Shown: positions 26,583 through 34,889 of the stretch, one piece after another
Layout: each line of letters begins with the position of its first letter
How positions within the stretch are numbered: the stretch's first letter is position 1
DNA from: Marinobacter sp. F3R08
Lineage (GTDB): Bacteria > Pseudomonadota > Gammaproteobacteria > Pseudomonadales > Oleiphilaceae
NCBI RefSeq assembly: GCF_018860425.1
Contig: NZ_JAHKPI010000025.1
Coordinates: 714,524 to 778,523 of the forward strand
Direction of reading: 5' to 3'
DNA length: 64,000 nucleotides
Translations under genes and position numbers: made by a program
The notes under the pieces: model-generated
What the model was told of the DNA's origin: nothing
The model's input: only the letters and a program-made list of their open reading frames with translations
Database searches by the model: none

Positions 26583-26681
26583 TTTTAAGTATTTTGCGTC
26601 GAAAATTGCTTACAGTCGCCCCAAGGAAGTTTGAAGCAAGTGCTTTAAGTACTTTGCGTTGAAAAAGGTCGTTAACTTATT
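26583..26681 (+). repeat. Family B direct-repeat pair, 60-bp period, copy set 1
   Basis: TTTAAGTATTTTGCGTCGAAAA near 26584 and CTTTAAGTACTTTGCGTTGA near 26643 are 60 bp apart. The second continues as AAAAGGTCGTTAACTTATTGA. The same layout recurs at 43.0 kb. Confidence 0.7.
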
Positions 26682-26799
26682 GAATTTTTTCTCTGTTGAT
26701 GAAGGAATTTATGTGGACGTCTATTTGCTGCCAACTTCCGAGAGGTCGTCGGAGATACGCCAGGCAAATATTTACAAGGTTGGCGTATCAGGGCGCTTC

Positions 26800-27744
26800 T
26801 CAATGCGGCACGGCCAGGCCTTCAATCCGTTCGGGCGGAAGCAGCGTCAACAAGGCCTTCATCTCACGCACCTCCTCTCCAGGTGGACGCCCGAAGAATC
26901 GCTTGAACTCACGGCTGAACTGCGAAGGGCTTTCGTAGCCCACCCGCATGGCGGCGGCCGCTGCGGGCAAACCATCCCGTATCATCATCATGCGAGCATG
27001 ATGCAACCGGGTGGACTTGATGTATTGCAGAGGGCTGCTTTGCGTCACCGCCTTGAAGTGCACATGAAATACTGATGTGCTCATACCGACTTCGTTGGCC
27101 AGCCGACTAACCTCCAAAGGCTCTGCGAAATCGGCGTGAATACGGTTTAGCGCTTTGGCGATTCTTCCGAACTGGCCTTGTTGTGCCAAGGCCGTTCGTA
27201 CTGCCCCACCCTGTTCATCAACCAAAACCCTGTAGCAGATCTCGCGCACGATGCTGGGCGCCAAGACCTGTGCCTCCTCGGGAGAGCGAAGCGTCTCAAG
27301 CAGCCTGCCAGTTGCATTCGCCATAGTCATCTTGAGAGGTGTTGAGAACATACACTGGGGCGAGTTGCTGGAACGGGTCTCCCCGTGCGCCACCATGTTG
27401 ACCAGTTCTGCCACCGTCGCCATGTTGAGTCGAATCGAAACCGCCAACAGAGGGTCATCAGGGGTGGCTTCCGTCTCTGAGATAAAGGGCAGCGGCACGG
27501 ACAGCACGAGGTAATGCATTGCGTCGTAAACGTAGACTTCGTTGCCCAGATACCCTCGTTTACGCCCTTGGCATACGATGACGATGCTTGGTTCATAGAG
27601 GACTGGAGTCAGCTTCAGTGGACGGTTTGACCGCATGAAACGCACGCCCTCGAGCAATGACTGGGTATAACCCTCGCCAGGTGCCAGCGAATACAGCAAT
27701 TCGACCATCCGTTCTTGCGCAGCCGAATTCGTTTGTCCTAGCAT
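26800..27744 (-). CDS. AraC-family transcriptional regulator
   Basis: Start at 27744 (MLGQTNSAAQERMVELL) with GGAG 9 bases upstream, giving 314 residues. The N-terminal AraC_N-type sensing domain (EGVRFMRSNRPLKLTPVLYEPSIVIV) precedes two helix-turn-helix units near the C terminus. The second is in AAMRVGYESPSQFSREFKRFFG. This subgroup commonly sits divergent from an oxidoreductase it controls. Here the divergent neighbour is an SDR at 27981, 236 bp away, consistent with control of that gene. Confidence 0.92.
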   Translation of the reverse strand: MLGQTNSAAQERMVELLYSLAPGEGYTQSLLEGVRFMRSNRPLKLTPVLYEPSIVIVCQGRKRGYLGNEVYVYDAMHYLVLSVPLPFISETEATPDDPLLAVSIRLNMATVAELVNMVAHGETRSSNSPQCMFSTPLKMTMANATGRLLETLRSPEEAQVLAPSIVREICYRVLVDEQGGAVRTALAQQGQFGRIAKALNRIHADFAEPLEVSRLANEVGMSTSVFHVHFKAVTQSSPLQYIKSTRLHHARMMMIRDGLPAAAAAMRVGYESPSQFSREFKRFFGRPPGEEVREMKALLTLLPPERIEGLAVPH

Positions 27745-27980
27745 ATTGAGATTCTCCGTCGTCCTGCCAAATCGGCAAAGGTATAGGCAACGATCGTTCA
27801 CGAAAGCCTTTCTAAAAGCAATCCTCTCAATAGAAACAGGCAAGAATTTCAGAGAAACGTGAATATCAACATCTCCGCCCTCTCCCTATGATTTTAGAAG
27901 GCGCCCTTGGAAAAACTCATTGATCGTTAGTCAGTCCGTGAACCAGGCGCGCTGCAAAACACCCATACGGAGATTCTTTT

Positions 27981-28703
27981 ATGAGCAAAGTTATTCTTCT
28001 AACTGGCGCCAGCAGTGGTATTGGCGAGGCCACAGCAAGACTTCTATCAAAACAAGGTCATCGGCTGGTTATTGGCGCTCGACGTACTGAGCGGCTCGCG
28101 GCGTTGGCCGATGATTTGCGCTCTGAGGGCGGCAACGTGGAGTATCGTGCGCTGGATGTTACACGGCGCGAAGATCTCCAAGCCTTCGCCGATGCGGCGC
28201 TGACGCTTTATGGTCGCATCGACGTTATCATCAACAATGCTGGCGTCATGCCGCTCTCACCGCTGGCTTCGCTCAAGGTTGACGAATGGGACCGCATGAT
28301 CGACGTCAACATCCGCGGCGTGCTTCACGGGATCGCAGCCGTACTACCTACCATGCAGGCTCAGCACAGCGGTCAGGTTATCAACATATCCTCGATAGGG
28401 GGGCTCTACGTTGTGCCAACTGCCGCGGTCTATTGTGCAACCAAATATGCAGTGCGGGCCATTTCTGACGGCTTACGGCAGGAACACAACAACCTCCGTG
28501 TTACCTGTGTTTACCCTGGCGTAGTCGAATCGGAATTGGCCAATACCATTACTCATATCGGCACTGCCGAAGCGATGAGGGGTTTCCGCGAAATCGCTCT
28601 GAAAGCCGACGCAATCGCTAAGGCCATTTCCCACGTCATCGACCAGCCTGCCGACGTAGACACCAGCGATATTGTCGTTCGACCGACCGCAAGTCCGGCA
28701 TGA
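27981..28703 (+). CDS. Short-chain dehydrogenase/reductase (classical SDR)
   Basis: A 240-residue classical SDR. It has the nucleotide motif TGASSGIG near residue 9, NNAGVMPLSP near residue 86, the catalytic Ser in NISSIGG and Tyr-x3-Lys in YCATKYA. An Arg in the GARRTER segment favours NADP(H). It resembles the YdfG/serine-dehydrogenase-like NADP-dependent group. It is divergent from the AraC regulator, a common arrangement in gammaproteobacteria, probably for aldehyde or ketone detoxification. It is followed by a terminator-like hairpin. Confidence 0.92.
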   Translation: MSKVILLTGASSGIGEATARLLSKQGHRLVIGARRTERLAALADDLRSEGGNVEYRALDVTRREDLQAFADAALTLYGRIDVIINNAGVMPLSPLASLKVDEWDRMIDVNIRGVLHGIAAVLPTMQAQHSGQVINISSIGGLYVVPTAAVYCATKYAVRAISDGLRQEHNNLRVTCVYPGVVESELANTITHIGTAEAMRGFREIALKADAIAKAISHVIDQPADVDTSDIVVRPTASPA

Positions 28704-28743
28704 ACTTCAACATTCAGGAAATGTTGAGTTATTAGTGGTCTTT

Positions 28744-28784
28744 GGGCGGCACACAATCTAACGGATCGAGGTTCTGTGCCGCCC
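28744..28784. terminator. Long hairpin between convergent genes
   Basis: A perfect 10-bp stem GGGCGGCACA/TGTGCCGCCC encloses about 21 bases between the SDR (plus) and the ampC relic (minus). There is no clear T-tract, so termination efficiency is uncertain. A smaller CAACATT/AATGTTG stem lies just before it. Confidence 0.5.
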
Positions 28785-28821
28785 GTATTGCCAGATCATC
28801 ACGCTATTCTCTTTCGATTAT

Positions 28822-29600
28822 TCACTCAATCACACCAAGACTGACCATAATGCGAAAAGCAGACTCCACTCGCGCTTCGTTAGGATAATTCTTGTTCGCC
28901 AGCATCACTATTCCGACCTGCTTACCGGGAACCATTGCGATATATGCGCCGAACCCGTTAGTCGAGCCAGTCTTATTGACCCAAACATCGTCTCTGGGCT
29001 CCATAGGAGGCACGATAGCCTCAGCGACATTCGGTTCCAGAATCATGTCGTAGCCATTACCGGAAAGCAGCGTTTGGAGCTTCACTGGTAGCGGGTATTG
29101 TTCCCAGACCAATCCTTGGGTCATTTCACCAACGTGGTAGTGCCCTCTTTGGGTGGAATAGATTGCCGCTTGAAGCGTTTCGTCTAGCTTTAGAAGTCCG
29201 AGATTAGCCTGAACAAACTTTGCTAAATCATTTGCGGTGGTTTTGATGCCCTAGGCCTGATCATCGAGCATGCCAGGCGAAACACGTGCCGACTTACCCT
29301 CTCTATCTTCGCCCATTGCATAGTGGTCTGTTTGAGCGTCAGGTACTTCATACCAGGTTTGGGACATTCCCAAAGGCGAGAAAACTTCGGAATGCATCAC
29401 TGCTATAAAGTCGTCATCAAAACGTGCGGCTGTGGCAAGTCCCAGAAGACCGATGCTGAGGTTCGAATAGGTTCGGCTTTCTCCAATGGCCTCGGTTGGT
29501 TGCCACTCTCGATACCAATTCATGAGAGAAGCATGATTGGTGATGTCCTCGGGCACGAACAACGTAGGCCTCCCCCTGTATAGGTAGCCAGATTGATGCT
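28822..29600 (-). pseudogene. ampC: Class C beta-lactamase (ampC) relic with frameshift, amber stop and missing 5' end
   Basis: The two reading frames together read as an AmpC C-terminal three-quarters. NLATYTGGGL at the 5' side is followed by LFVPEDIT in another frame, because CCG has become CG near 29562. Next comes the active-site TYSN, then PGMLDDQA followed by an amber TAG at the Tyr of the conserved YG(I/V)K. The rest resumes as GIKTTANDLAKFV, with the KTG motif in VNKTGSTNGFG. The part with the catalytic SxxK serine is missing; homology stops at family C repeat copy 2. Two point lesions plus a truncation make this a dead gene. Confidence 0.85.
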
Positions 29601-29637
29601 CAGGGAGCTGTGAAGCTCAATAAGCGCCCTTGATCAA
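29592..29637. repeat. Family C repeat, copy 2
   Basis: ATTGATGCTCAGGGAGCTGT and onward through GATCAAC, matching 20650-20700. It spans the junction between the ampC relic and the globin gene and includes the globin stop codon plus a GAGCT-GTGA-AGCTC hairpin. Confidence 0.65.
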
Positions 29638-30009
29638 CTGAATACCGGGTGTCAGGACCTCAACCCAGGCGCTTTCAAGCGCTTGCGTATGCTCAGGGTC
29701 GTGTTTGCGAACGGTTTTAAGCAGAGAGCTCAGCCAGCGCTCGTACCATTCCGGCTTGATGTCGTAATGATTCCTGTTGTGACTCTCGCCAAGAGCACGT
29801 AACTTGCGGTCTGACATGCCTCTGGCATGGAGGATCAGTTGCATGATTCCGTTACGAAGCAAGTGCCTTTGCGCCGCCATGTCAGTATCAATAAAACGAT
29901 TTTTGATTACCTCCGAGCTGGACATGAAATAATCATAGAAATCGATGAAAAAGGCGTCATTACGACAACAGCGTCCGTAGCTCTGAAATACAAGGTCTGT
30001 ACTATTCAT
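29617..30009 (-). CDS. Globin-like protein
   Basis: A 130-residue single-domain helical protein with globin spacing. His77 in LGESHNRNHYDIKPEWYERW fits the proximal F8 position. The following Tyr and Trp residues and a DPEHTQALESAW helix match bacterial sensor-type or flavohaemoglobin-like globins. It would bind haem in the cytosol and could sense or scavenge O2 or NO. No second domain is attached. The stop codon and a downstream hairpin lie within family C repeat. The start at 30009 lacks a strong ribosome site (AGGGAT 12 bases upstream). Confidence 0.78.
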   Translation of the reverse strand: MNSTDLVFQSYGRCCRNDAFFIDFYDYFMSSSEVIKNRFIDTDMAAQRHLLRNGIMQLILHARGMSDRKLRALGESHNRNHYDIKPEWYERWLSSLLKTVRKHDPEHTQALESAWVEVLTPGIQLIKGAY

Positions 30010-30402
30010 GGAGCGATTTTATCCCTGAGGCAGAGTTCCAAAAACATCAGCGTCAATATACCCATTCAAAAGAGTCTTTTCCGTCAGAGTTTGTAACGGA
30101 TTTCTATTTAAAAGCCTTTTTTAGGCTATACACCCGTCTCGAACACTCTCATCGGTGCCCGCCATACTTCACTTGGTGTTTGTGATTGTTGAGTCTTCTG
30201 TACGTGCCACACATTAATCGCAATACTTCCGAGCCCATTCTTCCGTCCTCTGCCCCATACAGATCAGCACTTGAAGACTCTAAGAGAGTCCATGGACCAC
30301 TTGTTGCGCATATGGGACTGGGCGCTAGAACCAGTTTGAGTTTCCTGCTTTAAGTTCGTCTACCACCAGATGCCGATTTTTCATAATCGAGCGACGATCA
30401 CA
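30010..30402. other. Intergenic region without recognisable gene
   Basis: About 390 bases upstream of the globin gene. I see no coding region, tRNA or strong hairpin. It must hold the globin promoter; no clean FNR- or NsrR-type palindrome was recognised. Confidence 0.5.
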
Positions 30403-30975
30403 TCAGACGTCTCGAAGGCTGAAAATAGACCAAAACGCGAGAGATCTGAACGTTCGCTTTTGTTTACGACTGGAGAAGCCTGATCGAAACCCGAGAGTGA
30501 CCATCGACCGGAGCTCCGCGTAGCGCTTGGCCATCACCGCGCACACGAACAGCTGAAGCTGGTGATAGAACATGATGGGCAGCACCAGCACGCCCATGGC
30601 GGGGTTGCCTGCAAATAGCAGCTTGGCCATGGGCACACCCGAGGCCAGCGTTTTCTTGGAGCCGCAGAACACGGCCACGATCTCGTCCTCGACCGGAAAG
30701 TTCAGGGCCTTGGCGATGCTCTTGGTCAGCCACAGGAAGGGGAACAAGAACAGGCACACGCCCACGGCCGTCATCACCATCAGGCTAAGGCCATGCTGGC
30801 TCCACCAGCGCATTGAGCAACAGCCACCACAGCGGAAGAGCGCAAAGGTGCTGAGCTGCACCATTAGGTGCAGCTTCCAGCGCGATGCCCCATGCTTGAA
30901 GTTGTCGGTGCTCAGGCCCATGCCGATCAGGAACCAGTCGGCTGTGCCGCCCTGGTGCTTGCGGCCCGCGCTCAC
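30403..30975 (-). pseudogene. Bile-acid:sodium symporter family (YfeH-like) remnant, cut by family A repeat
   Basis: The C-terminal part FCGSKKTLASGVPMAKLLFA, followed by a Met-rich last helix ending VMAKRYA, is a clear YfeH/SLC10A7-type symporter end. The N-terminal part preserves only fragments such as GASRWKLHL, and most transmembrane segments are missing, so the gene is internally deleted. After AKRYAE the frame runs into family A repeat copy 5 at GGTCGATG, the same boundary that cuts the SDR at 20.9 kb. Its first codon overlaps the mesD stop, suggesting it was carried in together with mesD-mesX. GC-rich codon use matches that segment. Confidence 0.75.
30451..30520 (+). repeat. Family A dispersed repeat, copy 5 (long form)
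   Basis: Core CGTTCGCTTTTGTTTA at 30451-30466, then ACGACTGGAGAAGCCTGATC and on to GACCATCGACCGGAGC, matching copy 2. The shared block ends where the symporter coding sequence starts. Confidence 0.8.
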
Positions 30976-31997
30976 CTCGATGTCAAGCGCTCCTTGGCCA
31001 GCTTCGTGCCTTCGGCCAGGGCTTGCAGCTTGCGCTCCGCCACCTCACGCGGCATGGGCGCCATGCCGCAGTTCGTGCAGGGAAACAGCCGCTCTTTGGG
31101 CACGAACTGCAAGGCCTGGCCGATGGCGTCAGCCACTTCCGCGGGCGTCTCGACCACATCACTAGCCACATCGATCACGCCGACCAGAACGTCCTTGCCC
31201 TCCAGCAACTTGAGTAGCTCAAGCGGCACATGCGAATGCATGCACTCCAGGCTCACCTGGTCGATGCGGCTCTTGGCCAGCGCGGGAAACACCAGTTCGT
31301 ACTGACGCCATTCTTCGCCTAAGGTGCTCTTCCAGTCGGTGTTGGCCTTGATCCCGTAGCCGTAGCAGATGTGCACCGCAGTCTTGCAGGTCAGGCCCTG
31401 CGCCGCGCGCTCGAGCGCCTTCACACCCCAGTCTGCGGCATCCTTCATGTAGACGTTGAAGGCGGGCTCGTCGAACTGGATGACGTCCACGCCATCGGCC
31501 TGCAGCGCCAGCGCCTCCTGGTTGAGCAACTCGGCAAAAGCAAAGGCCAGCTTGACCTTGTCCCCGTAGAAGCGGTCAGCCACCGTGTCGACGATGGTCA
31601 TCGGGCCCGGCAGGGTGAACTTGAGTTTCTTCTTCGTGTGGGCGCGCGCCAGTTGCGCCTCGAAGGCGTGCACGCGGCCCTTCATGCGTAGCTTTGATAC
31701 CACCTGCGGCACCATCGCGTCGTAGCGGTTGTCGCGGATGCCCATCTTCACCTTATTGTCGAAGTCGATGCCCTCGACCTGCTCCAGAAAACCGTGCACG
31801 AAGTGCTGCCGAGATTGTTCGCCGTCGCACACGATGTCCAGACCGGCGTCTTCCTGGGCCTTGATCCACAAGAGGGTCGCGTCGGCCTTGGCCTGGATGA
31901 GTGCGTCGCCTTCAGCCGCCCATTTTGGCCAGAGCTTGTTGGTTTCAGCCAGCCAGGCGGGCTTGGGCAGGCTGCCGACGATGGAAGTTTCAAACAT
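30972..31997 (-). CDS. mesD: Folate-independent core methionine synthase, MesD type
   Basis: A 341-residue protein equal to the C-terminal catalytic barrel of MetE. The zinc-site residues are visible: His209 and Cys211 in AVHICYGYG, a Glu in SLECMH, and Cys310 in CTNCGM. The N-terminal half of MetE that binds methyl-folate is absent. Core-MetE proteins next to a DUF1852 gene belong to the MesD family, which makes methionine from homocysteine only with its MesX partner and oxygen. The mesX gene lies 33 bp upstream, with a flavin reductase and MetR-like regulator beyond, so the whole module is present. Codon use is strongly GC-rich, unlike the neighbours. Confidence 0.88.
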   Translation of the reverse strand: MFETSIVGSLPKPAWLAETNKLWPKWAAEGDALIQAKADATLLWIKAQEDAGLDIVCDGEQSRQHFVHGFLEQVEGIDFDNKVKMGIRDNRYDAMVPQVVSKLRMKGRVHAFEAQLARAHTKKKLKFTLPGPMTIVDTVADRFYGDKVKLAFAFAELLNQEALALQADGVDVIQFDEPAFNVYMKDAADWGVKALERAAQGLTCKTAVHICYGYGIKANTDWKSTLGEEWRQYELVFPALAKSRIDQVSLECMHSHVPLELLKLLEGKDVLVGVIDVASDVVETPAEVADAIGQALQFVPKERLFPCTNCGMAPMPREVAERKLQALAEGTKLAKERLTSR

Positions 31998-32030
31998 GTA
32001 GGATTCCTTACAAGGTAAATAGTGGTCAGA

Positions 32031-33011
32031 TCAATGCGCGGCTTCGGCGGCCCATTGCTCAAGGATGCGCTGGTGCGGCTTGATGAACTGCTCTTGCGTA
32101 AATTTGCCCTGCTTGACGGCCAACTGGCTGCGCTCCGCCCGGTCATAGACGATCTGCGTCAACGAGCAATCGTCACGATTAAGGCTTGGGTGATAAACCT
32201 GCCCTGCCACGGAGTTGGCGTTGTAGATCTCGGGACGGTAGATGCGCTGGAAAGCTTCCATCGTGCTGATGGTACCGATCAGCTCGAGATCCGTGTAGTC
32301 GCTCAGCAGGTCGCCAAAGAAGTAAAAGGCCAAGGGGGCCACGCTCTTGGGCGGCATGAAGAAGCGAACCTGCATCCCCATTTTCGCGAAGTATTGATCG
32401 GTCAAGGACAGCTCGTTTTGCTGGTACTCCACGCCCAGGATGGGGTGATGATTGGCCGTGCGCCGGTAGGTTTTGCTGGTCGACACGCTCAGACAAATGA
32501 CTGGAAGCTTGCTGAAGCGTTCCTGGTAGACGCTGGAGTTAACGAAGTGCTTGAAAAGCGTGCCATGCAGGACGCCAAAGTTGTCGGGGAGGCTGAACTC
32601 GGCCCGGTCGGCGTTGTGCTCGGGCAGCACGACGCTGAAGTCGTAATCACGCACATACGACGAGAAGTTGTTGCCCACGATGCCGTCGATACGCCGGTTC
32701 AACTTCTTATCGACGATGTGGGTCTTCAGGATCTCGAAAAAGGGAAATGCCGCGTCGGTCCGTACACCAATATCCAGCTCGACGGAGATGATCTCCAGCT
32801 CAACGGCGTAGCGATCACCGGTGGGGTTGTCCCAATGCGCCAGGTCGTTGAAACGGTTGTCGATCATCTTCAGCGTTCTGCGCAGGTTTTTCTGCCGGCT
32901 CTCTCCACGTGCCAGGTTGGCAAAATTAGTCGTCAGGCGGGTACTGGCCGACGGGACATAGTGCTCATCGAAACGGATGCTCTTGAGGCTATAAGTAAAA
33001 TCTGTGTTCAT
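32031..33011 (-). CDS. mesX: MesX (DUF1852), partner of the methionine synthase MesD
   Basis: A 326-residue protein of DUF1852, recognised from its start MNTDFTYSLKSIRFDEHYVP and from NHHPILGVEYQQNELSLTDQ and MGMQVRFFMPP. DUF1852 is known as MesX, required with MesD for oxygen-dependent, folate-independent methionine synthesis. The chemistry and methyl source are not fully settled to my knowledge. It has no signal peptide. It precedes mesD by 33 bp and follows the FMN reductase gene by 45 bp, so the three are an operon. Reduced flavin from that reductase may feed this system, which is inference. Confidence 0.88.
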   Translation of the reverse strand: MNTDFTYSLKSIRFDEHYVPSASTRLTTNFANLARGESRQKNLRRTLKMIDNRFNDLAHWDNPTGDRYAVELEIISVELDIGVRTDAAFPFFEILKTHIVDKKLNRRIDGIVGNNFSSYVRDYDFSVVLPEHNADRAEFSLPDNFGVLHGTLFKHFVNSSVYQERFSKLPVICLSVSTSKTYRRTANHHPILGVEYQQNELSLTDQYFAKMGMQVRFFMPPKSVAPLAFYFFGDLLSDYTDLELIGTISTMEAFQRIYRPEIYNANSVAGQVYHPSLNRDDCSLTQIVYDRAERSQLAVKQGKFTQEQFIKPHQRILEQWAAEAAH

Positions 33012-33056
33012 GACTATTCTCGAAACGGATTAACTGAGTAAATGACGTTGAATGTT

Positions 33057-33728
33057 TCAGACTGCCAGTGAGCGTTCAGCGTTGGAGGAAATGCTGTGTT
33101 GCGTCAGTTCAAACAGGGGCAATGCCCGTTGAACCGCCAACCTGGCTCGCTCGATCACGGCTTCGTCGCTCAGGCGGCGATCCACGAAATCCTTGTCGGT
33201 GGCGTAGACGCCCAGGGGCAACGTGCGTGCCTGGAAAAAGCTGAACAGCGGCCGCAGTTGGTGGTCGATCACCAGGGAGTGGCGCTCGCTGCCGCCATTG
33301 GCGGCCAGCAACACCGGCGTGTCGATCAGGGCCTCTTGCTCAATGAGGTCGAAGAAGTGCTTGAACAGGCCCGTGTACGAACCACGGAAAACCGGGCTGA
33401 CGACGACCAGTACATCGGCCTGCTCGGCCGCTGCCAGCGCCTGTTCCACAGAGGCAGGTACCTGAGTGCGCCAGACCGAGCCGGTGAGCTGTGGCGCTAT
33501 CAACCCCAAATCGACCAAGTGCGGGAGGCACGACACCTGGTCAGCAATTAAGTCAAGCAGGTGCTGGGCCAGGCCTGCCGATTTGGAGGGGCTTTGAAGT
33601 CCGCCGGAAACCGCCACGACGCGAAGTGGACGTGTCACTTTGGAGTTCAGGTCAGCCGACCAGGGCGACGCTGCTTGGCGAGCCATCCCCCCAGTCTCCG
33701 GGAAATTCGAGTTTTTAGACAGTGTCAT
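33057..33728 (-). CDS. NAD(P)H-dependent FMN reductase, MsuE-like
   Basis: Start at 33728 with GGAG five bases upstream, giving 223 residues. The flavodoxin-like fold shows VVAVSGGLQSPSKS (FMN phosphate loop) near residue 37, then VVVSPVFRGSYTGLFKHFFD and a conserved ANGGSERHSL. It belongs to the NADPH-dependent FMN reductase group related to MsuE and SsuE, which supply reduced FMN to two-component monooxygenases. It heads the mesX-mesD operon, consistent with the oxygen requirement of that methionine synthase. It is divergent from the LysR gene at 33833. Confidence 0.88.
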   Translation of the reverse strand: MTLSKNSNFPETGGMARQAASPWSADLNSKVTRPLRVVAVSGGLQSPSKSAGLAQHLLDLIADQVSCLPHLVDLGLIAPQLTGSVWRTQVPASVEQALAAAEQADVLVVVSPVFRGSYTGLFKHFFDLIEQEALIDTPVLLAANGGSERHSLVIDHQLRPLFSFFQARTLPLGVYATDKDFVDRRLSDEAVIERARLAVQRALPLFELTQHSISSNAERSLAV

Positions 33729-33832
33729 AGCCGCTCCGATGCATGTAAACAAACGATGGGCGGCATTGTCCCGACCTGATTCAATGAAGTAAAATGGTAT
33801 TAATTCACCAATCCATGAGCAGGAATCATAGA

Positions 33833-34780
33833 ATGCTTGAGCGCATCCATCTCAGCATCGTCCAGCAGGTCGAGAAACAAGGTTCCTTGACGGCCGCTGC
33901 GGGCGTGCTGCACCTGACCCAGTCGGCACTGAGCCACAGCATGAAGAAGCTGGAGCGGCAGTTGGGCACCGACATCTGGCTGCGCGAAGGCCGCAGCCTT
34001 CGCTTGACACAGGCTGGCCAGTACCTGCTGGCCGTGGCCAACCGTGTGCTGCCCCAGCTTGATCTGGCTGAGGAACGCCTGGGCCAGTTCGCGCAGGGCG
34101 AGCGTGGTGCGCTGCGCATCGGTATGGAATGCCACCCTTGCTATCAGTGGCTACTCAAGGTGGTCTCGCCCTACCTCACGGCTTGGCCGGACGTGGAGGT
34201 GGACGTGAAACAGAAATTCCAGTTCGGTGGCATTAGCGCCCTGTTTGGCTACGAGATCGATCTGCTGGTAACACCTGATCCGCTGTTCAAGCCAGGCCTG
34301 AAGTTCGAGCCAGTGTTTGACTACGAGCAGGTGCTCCTCGTGGCCAAGGGCCATGCCCTGGCCTCGGTCGCCTATGTGGAGCCCCAGCAGCTGACGCGGG
34401 AAGTACTGATCAGCTACCCTGTGGACATCGAGCGCCTGGACATCTACAACCAGTTCCTGCTGCCGGCAGGTATCACGCCCAAGCGCCACAAAGCCATTGA
34501 AACCACCGACATCATGGTGCAAATGGTGGCCAGCGGCCGTGGCGTGGCGGCATTGCCGCGCTGGCTCGTCGACGAGTACGCGACCAGGATGGAGGTGGTG
34601 CCCGTGCGACTGGGGCCGCGCGGCATTGCCAAGCAGATATTCCTGGGCACGCGCGAGGCAGACACCACCATCGACTACGTGCGCGCCTTCATCGAATTGG
34701 CTCGCCAGCCTGCGCATGCCATGGACATCGCTCACGTCATTGATCGTCCAGGGCTGGAGCCTGACTACGGGTCGAAGTGA
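33833..34780 (+). CDS. LysR-family regulator, MetR-like
   Basis: Start at 33833 (MLERIHLSIVQQVEKQGSLT) with AGGA 9 bases upstream; the longer frame adds 13 residues that do not fit the family. The 315-residue protein has the LysR helix-turn-helix at about 5-62. The effector domain carries MetR-like features such as GMECHPCYQWL and FQFGGISALFGYEIDLLVTPDP. MetR senses homocysteine and activates methionine synthase genes. It is divergent from the flavin reductase-mesX-mesD operon, 104 bp between starts, and so is its likely activator. GC-rich codon use shows it arrived with that operon. Confidence 0.92.
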   Translation: MLERIHLSIVQQVEKQGSLTAAAGVLHLTQSALSHSMKKLERQLGTDIWLREGRSLRLTQAGQYLLAVANRVLPQLDLAEERLGQFAQGERGALRIGMECHPCYQWLLKVVSPYLTAWPDVEVDVKQKFQFGGISALFGYEIDLLVTPDPLFKPGLKFEPVFDYEQVLLVAKGHALASVAYVEPQQLTREVLISYPVDIERLDIYNQFLLPAGITPKRHKAIETTDIMVQMVASGRGVAALPRWLVDEYATRMEVVPVRLGPRGIAKQIFLGTREADTTIDYVRAFIELARQPAHAMDIAHVIDRPGLEPDYGSK

Positions 34781-34807
34781 CTTGGTCTCTATCTTGCGCG
34801 CGCTACT

Positions 34808-34889
34808 GCTGTTTTGGTGTGAAATGGACAAACGCCAGAATCTGTCCGCTTTGACCACAAAACGGACCTTTTACACCAACCAAAACAGC
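34808..34889. repeat. Large imperfect palindrome at the right edge of the mes segment
   Basis: GCTGTTTTGGTGT at 34808-34820 pairs with ACACC-AACCAAAACAGC at 34873-34889. Inner TGTCCG/CGGAC stems are also possible, so about 80 bases can fold. It sits just after the MetR-like gene, where codon use changes. It may be a terminator region or a mobile-element end; it matches neither repeat family. Confidence 0.5.

Larger units (their letters stand above)
25952..26799. other. Non-coding region with cassette boundary, repeats and tRNA-like scar
   Basis: No convincing gene is seen. From left to right it holds a GGCTTATAAC core-like cassette boundary (25974-25983) and a GTGTGC/GTGCACAC inverted repeat near 26223-26242. 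It then has family A copy 4 (26429), a tRNA T-arm-like segment (26526-26542) and the family B pair (26583-26666). No integrase gene or clear attI is present, so the two cassettes form an integrase-less attC cluster within this window. Confidence 0.6.

Noticed and set aside
26583..26681. Family B repeats as a minimal CRISPR array
   Set aside because: There are only two imperfect units per site, with no further repeats, leader or cas genes.
26659..27075. 138-aa plus-strand open frame
   Set aside because: It is mostly antisense to the clear AraC-family gene.
32022..33041. 339-aa plus-strand open frame
   Set aside because: It is a mirror of the GC-rich mesX gene; the minus-strand reading matches DUF1852 throughout.
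34151..34858. 235-aa minus-strand open frame
   Set aside because: It is antisense to the MetR-like gene and reflects third-position GC bias.
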